In this document: piece by piece, positions 10,084-19,226 of the stretch
Position numbering within the stretch: position 1 is the first letter of the stretch
Layout: the number at the start of each line of letters is the position of its first letter
Assembly: GCF_016924755.1 (NCBI RefSeq)
Contig: NZ_JAFFJX010000005.1
Span: 310,001-374,000 of the forward strand
Source: Longitalea arenae
GTDB taxonomy: Bacteria; Bacteroidota; Bacteroidia; Chitinophagales; Chitinophagaceae
DNA length: 64,000 bases
Direction of reading: 5' to 3'
The notes under the pieces: model-generated
The model's input: only the letters and a program-made list of their open reading frames with translations
Database searches by the model: none
Told to the model about the DNA's origin: nothing
Position numbers and translations under genes: made by a program

Positions 10084-12957
10084 ATGAAAAAACGATTTCA
10101 ATATATACTAACAGCCTGTTTGTCCTGGCAATCACTCCATGCACAGGAAGCAGGAAGGGCTAACAGTACAGATACTGCCATTATAGAGCTGCTACAAGCA
10201 GAGGTAGAACCTGGTCCGCTTTTACAGATAAGAAAAGAATATTCCCTGACGGGAACACCATCGGTAAGCGGTACTATTTTATACAGAACCCCGGTGCCCA
10301 ATATCACCAATGCCCTGTATGGAAGGCTGCCGGGATTAACCGTAAAACAAGGCTCGGGTGAGCCGGGTTATGATGCCGCCGAACTATTGATCCGCGGCGT
10401 AGGCTCTTATGACAATACCAGCCTGGTGATCTATATCGACGGATTTCAAACTACCCTTTCTTATTTTAATTATCTGCCGGCATCGGAAATAGAAAGCATT
10501 TCGGTACTAAAGGATCCCGTTACCCTCGCCACCTTTGGCATGAAAGGCGCAAATGGCGTTTTATGGGTAATTACCAAAAGAGGGTTTGCAGGCCGCCGTA
10601 AGATCCAGGTGCAGATGGTGAATGGGATCCAGCAGCCACAACGGATAACGAAGCCTTACGGTTCTTACGATTATGCCCGTTTATATAACCAGGCCATCAG
10701 CAACGACAATTACGCATTGAATGGTTATCAATATAAATACACGCCCCAATATACCGAAGCCCAGCTCGATGAATACCGGAATGGCGGTGGCGTTAACGTC
10801 GACTGGTATGACCAGGTGCTGAAAAAGAATGGGCTTTATACCGACGCCAATGTGGTCTTCTCCGGTGGCGGCGCCGATACCAGGTATGCGCTCATCCTCG
10901 ATTATATGCGCCAACGCGGCTTGTATGACGTGGCTACCAATGCCACCAGCTCCAATGCCCAGATCCAGCGTTTCAATATCCGTTCTAACCTCGACTTCAA
11001 TTTCTTTAAGATCTTCGAAGCGAAAGTTGACCTGGGCGGCCGCATCGAAGACCGCCGCTATCCCAATTTTAACGGTCCGGCCTTATGGACCAACCTGGCG
11101 CGCTATCCATCGAATGTTTATCCCGTAATAGATGAAGCTACGGGCCGCTGGTCAGGCACTACCTTGTTCCCGCATAACCCGGTGGCTTCCCTGAACGGCC
11201 TGGGCTGGACCTCCACCCACGACCGCACCCTGCAAGCGAATTTCAACCTGAAGCAAAAACTTGATTTCATTACACCCGGTCTATACCTCAATGAAGGCGT
11301 CTCATTCAATACCTGGACCCGCACGGCCGCCAGCAAAACCGCAACCTATGCCCGCTTTTATAACGGTATTCAAACCACTACCGATAAACAAACAGATATC
11401 ATCGCCAATGGCGCCACGCCTGTTGACCAGTTCGACTGGAAGCAGTATACGCTTACGACCGGCTATAACCGCACATTCGGTATACATGCTTTTGCCGGGG
11501 CGGTTCAATTCCTGCAAAGTAATTTTATGACCGATGCTGGTATCAATAATCCCGGACAGAACACCGGCAATAATATCTTTTACCATTTTTACAATGTAAA
11601 CGGCCGTTTCCATTACACGTATAAGGAACGGTACCTGCTGGAACTGGCTTTTGGCAGCACGGGGTCCGACAACTACGCACCGGGCAGGCGCTGGGGCTTT
11701 TATCCGGCCCTGGCCGCCGGATGGATCCTGTCTAAAGAATCATTCCTGGCAAACAGTAAATGGGTGAATTACCTGAAGCTTCGGGCTGGCGCCGGATCAT
11801 CTGCAAACGACTATTCGCGCCATGGCCGCTACCTGTACCAGCAGTATTTTGTTTCAAACGGCAGCTTTTACACCGGTAACAGCAGCCTGGCTGCGAATGG
11901 CGGCATTATACAGTCCTATGCCGCCAATCCCGACATTTTCGCAGAAAAGAGCATAAAATACAATGCAGGAATAGAAGCTACTTTGTTTAAAAAGCTGGCG
12001 CTTACCCTGGATCTCTTCCGCGATAACCGCTCCGATATAGTAACGCAGAATAACGACCTCATGGCCATGTATGGCGGCATCCTGCCTTATGTGAACCTTG
12101 GGAAAGTGACCAACCGGGGGATAGAAGCCAGTGCTTCTTTTAATGACCAGGCCGGTGCATTTGATTACACAGCTGGTTTTATGGTATCCTATGCCAGCAA
12201 TAAGGTGAACTACCGCGCAGAAGTACCCGTCGTAAATGATTTCAATAAAACAACCGGTTTGCCGGTGAATGCACCCATGGGCCTCATAGCAGACGGGTTT
12301 TATGATATCACCGACTTCAATGCCGATGGAACCTTAAAGGCCGGTCTACCGGTACCTGTTTTTGGCGCCGTGCAACCCGGTGATCTCAAATATAAAGACC
12401 TGGATAATAACAAGCGGGTTGATCAGGCAGATATAACCAATATCGGCCATGCCGACTATCCCCGTATCACCTATGCCTTTAACCTGGGCCTGCGTTATAA
12501 AGGCTTTGATCTAAGCGCCCTGTTCCAGGGAGCAGCCAGCTATCACATTAATTTATTGAACAGCGCCTGGAACCAGACCGTAGCCTTTGTGAATAACACC
12601 ACCGTATACCCCATGGCGGCGAATGCCTGGGCCTATTATCCTGATCAGGGCATTGATACCAGGGCGGTGGCCGATTATCCCCGCCTGACCACCAAAGCCA
12701 ATGATAACAATTACCGGGCTTCTAGTTTCTGGATGAAAAGAGGCAATTTTTTACGCTTACGGAATGCGGAACTGGGTTACAATCTGCCTGCTGCTGCCTT
12801 GAAAAAATTACACCTTGATAAACTGCGGGTATATATCAGTGCGGTAAATGCCTTTACCTGGTCATACATCGGCGAACAGTATGACCTCGATCCTGAAACA
12901 CCGGCCGGCTATCCCGGAATGAGATCGTTTAATGCCGGTATTTCCCTTACTTTTTAA
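10084..12957 (+). CDS. susC: SusC-like transporter lacking the N-terminal regulatory domain (pair 2)
   Basis: A 957-residue SusC homologue with a short signal peptide (about 1-20, ending LHAQ), a plug with LLIRGVGSY, VIYIDGF and ISVLKDPVTLATFGMKGANGV, and a complete barrel ending in ISLTF. It is about 145 residues shorter than its upstream neighbour because the carboxypeptidase-regulatory-like domain is missing. I also see no VVVVGYG-type TonB box between the signal peptide and the plug; only about 60 residues of unclear sequence lie there. It could use a divergent TonB box or work beside the first SusC. The next susD starts 10 bp after its stop. Confidence 0.93.
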   Translation: MKKRFQYILTACLSWQSLHAQEAGRANSTDTAIIELLQAEVEPGPLLQIRKEYSLTGTPSVSGTILYRTPVPNITNALYGRLPGLTVKQGSGEPGYDAAELLIRGVGSYDNTSLVIYIDGFQTTLSYFNYLPASEIESISVLKDPVTLATFGMKGANGVLWVITKRGFAGRRKIQVQMVNGIQQPQRITKPYGSYDYARLYNQAISNDNYALNGYQYKYTPQYTEAQLDEYRNGGGVNVDWYDQVLKKNGLYTDANVVFSGGGADTRYALILDYMRQRGLYDVATNATSSNAQIQRFNIRSNLDFNFFKIFEAKVDLGGRIEDRRYPNFNGPALWTNLARYPSNVYPVIDEATGRWSGTTLFPHNPVASLNGLGWTSTHDRTLQANFNLKQKLDFITPGLYLNEGVSFNTWTRTAASKTATYARFYNGIQTTTDKQTDIIANGATPVDQFDWKQYTLTTGYNRTFGIHAFAGAVQFLQSNFMTDAGINNPGQNTGNNIFYHFYNVNGRFHYTYKERYLLELAFGSTGSDNYAPGRRWGFYPALAAGWILSKESFLANSKWVNYLKLRAGAGSSANDYSRHGRYLYQQYFVSNGSFYTGNSSLAANGGIIQSYAANPDIFAEKSIKYNAGIEATLFKKLALTLDLFRDNRSDIVTQNNDLMAMYGGILPYVNLGKVTNRGIEASASFNDQAGAFDYTAGFMVSYASNKVNYRAEVPVVNDFNKTTGLPVNAPMGLIADGFYDITDFNADGTLKAGLPVPVFGAVQPGDLKYKDLDNNKRVDQADITNIGHADYPRITYAFNLGLRYKGFDLSALFQGAASYHINLLNSAWNQTVAFVNNTTVYPMAANAWAYYPDQGIDTRAVADYPRLTTKANDNNYRASSFWMKRGNFLRLRNAELGYNLPAAALKKLHLDKLRVYISAVNAFTWSYIGEQYDLDPETPAGYPGMRSFNAGISLTF

Positions 12958-12967
12958 AACAAGATGC

Positions 12968-14656
12968 ATGAACTTACAACGAATCCATACGATCATCGGC
13001 GCCGGGATCCTGGCCACTGCGATAAGCGGGTGTGAAAAGAATTTTCTGGATACGAAAGTAGATACGCAGCAAACGGAACAGACCCTGAACAGCAATTATA
13101 CCACCCTGGTTTCCCTGGCCAATGCGCCTTATAATTACGTGCGCAACGAATTCACCCTGCTCGACAGCAACCTGTTTGCAGCGGTATCGGATGAAGCGGT
13201 GCAAACCGCTGTGAATGCCAATGTGCGGTTTTTCAATAATGGCAGTTGGAGCGCTTATAATAATCCGGATACATACTTTGGAAATTATTACGCAGGCATA
13301 AGAGCGGCTAATTACTTTATTGAACGATCGGGTGATTACCGGGCTTTTTTAGCCCTGAACCGCGATACCGTCTCAGCATCGGGAAAAATTAATTATACCA
13401 ACGATACCCTGAATATGGGTTGGTATGTGGCTGAAGCGCATATCCTGCGCGCTTATTATTACTTCGAATTATCGAAACGGTATGGCGGCGTACCGCTGGT
13501 AACACGAACCCTGTCGATAAGCGACGATACCAATTTGCCGCGGGCAGGCTATGATGAGATCATCGATTTTATAGTAAGTGAAGTGGATACCTATAAAAGC
13601 AGTCTGCAGCCCAACTGGAAAACCTCTTCGTTCACAAGCAACGATGGCCGCTTAACGCGGGGCGCGGCACTGGCATTGAAAGCCAGGGCTTTATTGTTTG
13701 CTGCCAGTCCGCTGCACAATAGTACCAATGATCTGGCCAAATGGCAAAAGGCGGCAGCAGCGCTGAATGACGTGATCGTATTTGCGCAGGGCGCAGGAGG
13801 CTATAACCTGCACAATGATTACCGCAATTATTTTCTGCAGAATAACACCCTCACCAGTAATGAAACCATCTGGGCCATTCGATACCCGGCCGGTAACTGG
13901 CTCGAAAGAAGCAATTATCCCATTGGCACGGCCGGTGGTTCCAGTGGATTAACGCCCACCCATAACCTGGTAGATGCCTATGAATACAAAGGAACGCCCG
14001 ATCCGGCCAATCCCTATGCGAACCGCGACCCGCGCCTGGCATTCAGCATAGTCACGAATAACAGCAGCTGGAATGGCCGCACTATTGATCAGTCGCCGGG
14101 CGGAACAGATGATATGAAAAAAGCCAATACCAGCCGCACGGGCTATTATTTAAAAAAGTTCTTAAACGATGGAATGAACCTGGTGCAGGGAGGTACGCAG
14201 GTACACCATTGGCCGCTATTCAGGTATGGCGAGGTGTTGCTGGAGTATGCCGAAGCAATGAATGAAGCTTTCGGTCCGGATAACAATAACGGCTACATGT
14301 ACACGGCCAGGCAGGCCCTGAACCTGGTGCGCAACCGTACGGGCGTAGGCATGCCGGCGGTAACTGTGGCCGGTGTACCCGCTTTCAGGCAGGCAGTGAA
14401 ACAGGAGCGAAGGATCGAACTGGCTTTTGAAAATTACCGGTACTGGGATCTCTTGCGCTGGAAAGATGCAGTGGCTGTTTTGAACCAGCCTGTTAGCGGT
14501 GTATCGGTGACAAAAAATGCTTCCGGCCAGTTTGTGTATACGCCCTTTTTTGTAGAGAACCGGGTCTTTGATGGAAGCAAAATGTATTATTATCCATTTC
14601 CCCAGGCAGAAGTCTTGAAATCGAATGGCGTGCTGGAACAAAATGCCGGTTGGTAG
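12968..14656 (+). CDS. susD: SusD/RagB-type lipoprotein (pair 2)
   Basis: A surface glycan-binding lipoprotein of 562 residues. I chose the ATG at 12968 because it gives a proper lipoprotein signal with lipobox AISGC (Cys22); the open frame upstream would overlap susC and add a non-signal extension. SusD features include AEAHILRAYYYFELSKRYGGVPL, the RALLFAASPLHN segment, the C-terminal EYAEAMNEA and RNRTGVGMP segments, ERRIELAFENYRYWDLLRWK, and YYPFPQAEV near the end. It probably pairs with the transporter immediately upstream. Confidence 0.96.
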   Translation: MNLQRIHTIIGAGILATAISGCEKNFLDTKVDTQQTEQTLNSNYTTLVSLANAPYNYVRNEFTLLDSNLFAAVSDEAVQTAVNANVRFFNNGSWSAYNNPDTYFGNYYAGIRAANYFIERSGDYRAFLALNRDTVSASGKINYTNDTLNMGWYVAEAHILRAYYYFELSKRYGGVPLVTRTLSISDDTNLPRAGYDEIIDFIVSEVDTYKSSLQPNWKTSSFTSNDGRLTRGAALALKARALLFAASPLHNSTNDLAKWQKAAAALNDVIVFAQGAGGYNLHNDYRNYFLQNNTLTSNETIWAIRYPAGNWLERSNYPIGTAGGSSGLTPTHNLVDAYEYKGTPDPANPYANRDPRLAFSIVTNNSSWNGRTIDQSPGGTDDMKKANTSRTGYYLKKFLNDGMNLVQGGTQVHHWPLFRYGEVLLEYAEAMNEAFGPDNNNGYMYTARQALNLVRNRTGVGMPAVTVAGVPAFRQAVKQERRIELAFENYRYWDLLRWKDAVAVLNQPVSGVSVTKNASGQFVYTPFFVENRVFDGSKMYYYPFPQAEVLKSNGVLEQNAGW

Positions 14657-14660
14657 TTCA

Positions 14661-14690
14661 GTAGGCAATTGGCAACCGGCAATTGGCAAG
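14661..14690. repeat. Short AAYYGGC heptad cluster inside the operon
   Basis: A few copies of AATTGGC/AACCGGC follow the second susD within the 136-bp spacer before the lipoprotein gene. They belong to the same word family as the larger arrays, and their position shows that such repeats can sit inside a probable transcript. Confidence 0.7.
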
Positions 14691-14792
14691 GATTGCCGGA
14701 TGCAGCGCTTCAGGATCATCCGCATGTTTCCGGTTTGCCTCTTACCTCTTGTCTTTTGCAAATTGATCATTTTTCATCTGTAAAACTTATTT

Positions 14793-15902
14793 ATGAAACA
14801 TAAGCTGGTCAATCATATATTCATCATAGCGGTGTTTACCGGTATTTTAGTTACTTCCTGCGAAAAAGCAGCGTCGGAAAAAGACTATGGCTTGTCAAAG
14901 ATCTATATGCCGCAGGCCATTTTTAAATCCGGGGGTACTACCAATAATTATCCCGTGCCATCGGGCAGCGATTCTTCCACTTATAATTACCTCGTTGATA
15001 CCAAGGATAAAAAATTGAACATCATTCTCGGTGCTGCGCTTTCCGGCAGGAACAGCAGTGGATTCAGCGTTGACATTACAGTGAACAATGATACGGTGCA
15101 GCAATTGTTGGCTGCCAATATGCTCGATACCACATTGTACAAACTGATGCCGGCTACTATGTATACGCTTCCGGCTACTATGGAAGTGGAACCAGGGAAC
15201 CTGTCCGGCACATTTTATTTGTCGGTAGATATTACCGCACTAAAACAGTCGCAGTATGCCGGTAAACTGCTCGTGCTGGCGGTACAGTTGGCCAATCCCA
15301 GCCGCTATGAATTGAACAGCGCCATCAGCACCACCCTTGTTATTATTGATGTGAATGCGCTGGTGATCGGTCCGGCGGTGAATGTAACCAGCAGGTATAT
15401 CCTCAACCCGGGCAGTCCATTTATCGCCAGCGCCATGAATGGCAATCGCTGGGGAACTCTGAAGGACTGGAAAGTGAATGCGGCGGCGCTTAGCCATGGG
15501 GGGGTGGGCAGTTATTCTTTTGATGGTGATGGCGCCTGTATGGACCTGGAAAGCGGATGGGGCTCACCGCTTATTTCCAATGGTAAAATTTATCAAACGA
15601 TCAATTTGCCGGCAGGTACCTATGCCTTTGATCCGTCGGGTGGCGCCTGGAAATGGCAGGGCACCAAAGATCCCGCTTATGTGGTAGTGGCGCCGGGGAT
15701 CGACACCCTGCCTGACCATAACAATATTGTTAATAATCCCGCGGTTTTATACAGCAGGATCGCGCAGCCGCAGCCATTGGTGTACTTCGAGCTGAATGCA
15801 GCTGCCAGGGTCACCCTGGGAATAGTAGTAAATTATGTGCAGGACCAGCAGGGATTCAAATCAACCAAAGTAGTTCTGTTTAATTATCCGAAACATTTAT
15901 AG
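14793..15902 (+). CDS. Surface lipoprotein, DUF1735-like N-terminus with a C-terminal DUF5013-like domain (probable glycan-binding protein)
   Basis: A lipoprotein of 369 residues with lipobox VTSC (Cys23). The N-terminal half (YMPQAIFKSGG, SGRNSSGFSVDITV, LPATMEVEPGNLSGTFYLSVD) resembles the immunoglobulin-like DUF1735 domains placed after SusD genes. The C-terminal half (NRWGTLKDWKVN, SWHSP-free but rich in aromatic residues, KIYQTINLPAGTYAF) resembles a jelly-roll carbohydrate-binding module, DUF5013-like by recollection. Position between susD and the secreted enzyme supports a role as surface glycan-binding protein. It ends 12 bp before the enzyme gene. Domain names are from memory; binding is inferred. 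Confidence 0.75.
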   Translation: MKHKLVNHIFIIAVFTGILVTSCEKAASEKDYGLSKIYMPQAIFKSGGTTNNYPVPSGSDSSTYNYLVDTKDKKLNIILGAALSGRNSSGFSVDITVNNDTVQQLLAANMLDTTLYKLMPATMYTLPATMEVEPGNLSGTFYLSVDITALKQSQYAGKLLVLAVQLANPSRYELNSAISTTLVIIDVNALVIGPAVNVTSRYILNPGSPFIASAMNGNRWGTLKDWKVNAAALSHGGVGSYSFDGDGACMDLESGWGSPLISNGKIYQTINLPAGTYAFDPSGGAWKWQGTKDPAYVVVAPGIDTLPDHNNIVNNPAVLYSRIAQPQPLVYFELNAAARVTLGIVVNYVQDQQGFKSTKVVLFNYPKHL

Positions 15903-15914
15903 CGAAAACAAAAA

Positions 15915-17723
15915 ATGGTAATGAATAAGAAAGGTAAACACGTGATGTTCATGTTTAGTATTTGCCTGTTGTTGGCAGCAGGTGATAGCGCATTTTCCCA
16001 AGAGCATGTTCCCACGCCTGTGCACGGACCGTACAAAACCTTCAATCCCGGCCAGCTATGGTACGACGACAGGGGAGAAGGGATCAATGCGCATGGCGGC
16101 GGCTTGTTGTATGCCGGTAATACCTATTACTGGTTTGGTGAAAGGCGTGGCCGGCAGGGTACCAGCGGGGTGAATGTATATTCATCGCAGGACCTGTATA
16201 ACTGGAAATATGAAGGGTTGGCGCTCGCCACCGACAGTACCGATAGCAGCAGTGATATAGTGCCCGGTTGTGTAATGGAGCGGCCAAAGGTCATCTACAA
16301 TGCAAAAACAGGAAAGTATGTGATGTGGTTTCACCTCGAACTAAAAGGAAAAGGGTATAGCGCTGCGCGCGCCGGGGTAGCGGTGAGTGATAAGGTGACG
16401 GGTCCTTATAAATTCCTGCACAGCTTCCGGCCGAATGGCAATATGTCGCGGGATATGACCCTCTTCGTGGATGACGATGGTTCGGCCTGGCATATGTATT
16501 CCTCCAGAGAAAATTACGACCTGCGTTTAACCCGTTTAAGCGATGATTATTTACAACCCACTACAGCAGATAAATTATTGTTCAGTGCCCACCGCGAGGC
16601 GCCGGCTTTGTTTAAATACGAAAAAAACTATTACCTCATTACCAGTGGTTGTACGGGTTGGGCCCCCAACAAAGCCACTGTGCATACAGCGACTTCGTTA
16701 TGGGGACCCTGGACAAAGATGGAGTATAACCCCATGGCCGGTGCGGGCGCCGACAGCACCTTTGGTGCGCAATCAACATTTATTCAACCGGTGGCCGGTA
16801 AAAAGGGTGCTTTTATCTTTATGGCCGACAAATGGAATCCGCACGATCTGCGGGATAGCCGTTACCTGTGGCTGCCACTGCAGATGCGCGATGGACGGCC
16901 TGTGGTGGAATGGGTGCCTGCCTGGGACCTACAATTGTTTGCGAAAGACAATCCCTATGCGAAAGAAGGTTATCAGTTGGTATGGGCCGATGAGTTCAAC
17001 CGCGATGGGCAGCCTGATACAACCCACTGGCGCTATGAAGCCGGCTTCGTACGCAATGAAGAGCTGCAATGGTATCAGCCGCAGAATGCGGTTGTGAAGA
17101 ACGGTCAGCTGATCATCGAAGCGCGAAACGAACAAAGACCCAATCCTGATTATACTCCCGGACATAAAGACTGGCGCAGAAACCGTCCTGCGATCAACTA
17201 CACCTCGTCGTGTATACTTACAGCAGGCAAACACAGCTGGTTATATGGCCGCTTTGAAATGCGGGGGCGGATAGATGTTCGCAGCGGTATCTGGCCGGCC
17301 TGGTGGACCTTAGGTGTGCAGAAACCCTGGCCTGCCAATGGAGAAATAGATATTATGGAATACTACCGGGGACGCCTACTGGCCAATATCGCCTGCCTTG
17401 GACAGAACCGCCGGCCGGAATGGTACAGTAATACCTTTTCGGTGGATTCACTGGGCGGCGCTGCCTGGGCCAATGAATATCATGTATGGCGTATGGACTG
17501 GACCCCTGAAGATATTACCCTGTACGTGGACGATATCCTGTTGAACAAAGTAAAGCTCGATGCGCTGGCCAACAAGGATGGCAGCGGATTCAATCCATTT
17601 AAGCAACCACATTATATGCTGCTGAACCTGGCCATTGGCGGCGTGAATGGCGGCGACCCCACTAACACGGCTTTTCCGGCCCGGTTTGAAGTGGACTATG
17701 TGCGGGTTTATCAAAAAAAATAA
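15915..17723 (+). CDS. Secreted two-domain glycoside hydrolase, GH43-type propeller fused to GH16
   Basis: This 602-residue enzyme starts with a signal peptide (about 1-29, ending AFSQ; ATG codons at 15915 and 15921 both fit). Residues about 35-345 form a GH43-type five-bladed propeller, with INAHGGGLLY, YYWFGERRG, FVDDDGSAWHMY and REAPALFKY followed by SGCTGW, like GH43_24/34 beta-1,3-galactan enzymes. Residues about 352-602 form a GH16 domain (LVWADEFNRDG) with the catalytic signature E477-I-D479-I-M-E482. GH16 enzymes cut beta-1,3 or beta-1,4 links internally, and the propeller may trim ends or side chains. It is the only enzyme of the operon, which suggests a beta-1,3-galactan (arabinogalactan core) or beta-glucan substrate. 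Substrate is inference. Confidence 0.9.
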   Translation: MVMNKKGKHVMFMFSICLLLAAGDSAFSQEHVPTPVHGPYKTFNPGQLWYDDRGEGINAHGGGLLYAGNTYYWFGERRGRQGTSGVNVYSSQDLYNWKYEGLALATDSTDSSSDIVPGCVMERPKVIYNAKTGKYVMWFHLELKGKGYSAARAGVAVSDKVTGPYKFLHSFRPNGNMSRDMTLFVDDDGSAWHMYSSRENYDLRLTRLSDDYLQPTTADKLLFSAHREAPALFKYEKNYYLITSGCTGWAPNKATVHTATSLWGPWTKMEYNPMAGAGADSTFGAQSTFIQPVAGKKGAFIFMADKWNPHDLRDSRYLWLPLQMRDGRPVVEWVPAWDLQLFAKDNPYAKEGYQLVWADEFNRDGQPDTTHWRYEAGFVRNEELQWYQPQNAVVKNGQLIIEARNEQRPNPDYTPGHKDWRRNRPAINYTSSCILTAGKHSWLYGRFEMRGRIDVRSGIWPAWWTLGVQKPWPANGEIDIMEYYRGRLLANIACLGQNRRPEWYSNTFSVDSLGGAAWANEYHVWRMDWTPEDITLYVDDILLNKVKLDALANKDGSGFNPFKQPHYMLLNLAIGGVNGGDPTNTAFPARFEVDYVRVYQKK

Positions 17724-17728
17724 TGTCT

Positions 17729-17762
17729 GGTGTGGTATCTGCCAGCTGGTGGATACCACACC
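17729..17762 (+). terminator. Hairpin terminator closing the polysaccharide operon
   Basis: A perfect 11-bp inverted repeat (GGTGTGGTATC at 17729-17739, GATACCACACC at 17752-17762) with a 12-nt loop begins 6 nt after the stop of the GH43/GH16 gene. There is no clear T tract, but the position and stem strength fit transcript-end function. Confidence 0.65.
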
Positions 17763-17915
17763 TAATCTATGCATTTCAGCCTGAATAATTTACCATGTTC
17801 TGAAAAAGTACAGATCATACTATCTTGTTTCGGTTGCTACTATAAAAAAATACAGGACGTACTTTCTTGATACACATCCATCCTTTTCTGCTTTAGTTTG
17901 AAACAATATTATTTT

Positions 17916-17935
17916 CTTTGATCACATGATCAAAG
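17916..17935. promoter_or_regulatory. Palindrome across the start codon of the first small HTH-like gene
   Basis: CTTTGATC and GATCAAAG form a perfect 8-bp inverted repeat with a 4-nt spacer. The ATG at 17926-17928 spans the spacer and second arm. It could be an operator for autoregulation or an RNA hairpin that hides the start codon. The structure is plain in the sequence; the role is inferred. Confidence 0.5.
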
Positions 17936-18210
17936 ATCCGCGCTACAATATTGCCCGGCTTTTTATTGAGAAAGGAGAGATCACATCCCTCTCCCAGATC
18001 TTCGACTATATACCCAAGTCAGTAGTGAGCCATGAATTGAAGACGAACAATAACCGGTTTACCCGGCTTATCAATGATCCGCTGGAATTCAAATTAATAG
18101 AGCTATCTAAGATAGCAAGGGCAATAGGCATTGAGACCAAGGTGCTTGTGAATATGGTTTTACAGGATGAGCACAGGAAAACAAGATCGGGTAAGCGTTC
18201 GGGAAGGTAA
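17926..18210 (+). CDS. Small HTH-like protein, paralogue 1 (unknown function)
   Basis: A 94-residue protein that I cannot place in a named family. It has helix-forming segments PRYNIARLFIEKGEI, SLSQIFDYIPKSVVSHEL and IELSKIARAIGIETKVLVNMVL, and a basic tail (HRKTRSGKRSGR). The order of helices and the segment NNNRFTRLINDP resemble a reduced Cro/XRE-type helix-turn-helix in which RFTRL would lie at the recognition helix. It has a paralogue starting 139 bp downstream on the same strand with the same core (IFxYIPKS, LxTNNxRxTRL). The palindrome across its start codon could be an autoregulatory site. No signal peptide or membrane segment. Confidence 0.7.
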   Translation: MIKDPRYNIARLFIEKGEITSLSQIFDYIPKSVVSHELKTNNNRFTRLINDPLEFKLIELSKIARAIGIETKVLVNMVLQDEHRKTRSGKRSGR

Positions 18211-18348
18211 CGCTTCGTTTACGGGGCCATTGATTCATTTGAAACAAAAAAAATACAAAACGAAATATCGGTTTGCTCGAATGGAAGAATAAAAAGACGG
18301 ATTGTTGATTTTTGATATTTAATCACTTATTCTTCTTTTATTTGAATA

Positions 18349-18618
18349 ATGAGCATGGATAAACGATATGAAAGTATAAAGTTCATGATCGAGACCGGAC
18401 ATATAAAAGAATTCAAAGAAATATTCCACTACATTCCTAAAAGTTTACTCGGTAAACATCTTCGCACCAATAATCCTAGAATGACCCGCCTTGTTACTAA
18501 CGTCGATGATCTCACCGTGCATGAGATCTTTTGCATCAGTACCTTATTTGATGTCGATTATCACAAGATCAATCATATCGTGTTTACGCAATACCTGAAC
18601 GATAAAAAGGGCAGGTAA
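18349..18618 (+). CDS. Small HTH-like protein, paralogue 2 (unknown function)
   Basis: An 89-residue protein; ATG codons at 18349 and 18355 both fit. By hand alignment about one third of some 76 positions match paralogue 1, including RY near the start, IFHYIPKS, LRTNNPRMTRL and similar helix spacing. The preserved core suggests selection for a shared fold, probably nucleic-acid binding, while the helix after TRL has diverged and could change specificity. It has its own 138-bp leader with a weak TTTATTTG element near 18337-18344, so it may be transcribed separately. No recognised family, signal peptide or catalytic motif. Confidence 0.7.
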   Translation: MSMDKRYESIKFMIETGHIKEFKEIFHYIPKSLLGKHLRTNNPRMTRLVTNVDDLTVHEIFCISTLFDVDYHKINHIVFTQYLNDKKGR

Positions 18619-18832
18619 GATAACAGGTTATACCAACACATTATTTCGTTAAGGCGCTGTTTCATACCATGGGTTTTTCAGGAAGAGGGATTTTTCTGCC
18701 TGGTTAAGGCAGATGCCTGCGCCTCTTACCAGGAACCCGGAGGGGAATGAGATATCCCGGATCGCAGGGATGGCTTCACTTTTTACCATCCCAACCCCCC
18801 GAAGGGTAGCAATAACCCGTCGGCTCCCCGCC

Positions 18833-18896
18833 GGTCCTCAGCCCGCCGGCCCTCAATCCCGGTCCTCAGCCCGCCGGCCCTCAATCCCCGGTCCTC
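18833..18896. repeat. 28-bp GC-rich direct repeat, two full copies and a partial third
   Basis: The units at 18833-18860 and 18861-18888 are identical and a third begins at 18890. Each contains GGTCCTC, CCGCCGGCCC and CTCAATCCC. The sequence CCCTAAAGGGG-like text follows at about 18908-18918. Confidence 0.85.
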
Positions 18897-19226
18897 GCCC
18901 TCCGGGTCCCTAAAGGGGGAGTTGCTTCGCGGCCAGGTATTCGAGGCATTTTACATTCCAGCCTGGATTTTAGGCGGCACTATACAGTTCCATTTTTAGC
19001 TTTCGAGGCTTATTTCTGAAGGCATTACGAAGTTAGGGCTCTTGTTGTCTTCCTTATTCAACCAAGCTCACGTAGTCTTGGCATATTGTTACGACACCTA
19101 AAATGTAAAGCCTTATTAGTATAATTGTTACAACTGTAAAGTTCTCCTCAGTTTAACCCTCTCAAGTGTAAAGTTATTTTAGTACGAGACATACGAGACA
19201 GTGACAAAGTGGTGGCGGAGTGGTCA

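Noticed and set aside
12932-12967. Earlier start for the second susD
   Set aside because: It would overlap the susC stop region and place twelve residues before the lipoprotein signal; the ATG at 12968 gives a normal lipobox.
18713-18913. 66-codon frame rich in Pro and Arg
   Set aside because: It is a translation of the GC-rich 28-bp repeats; no protein-like composition or conserved motif.
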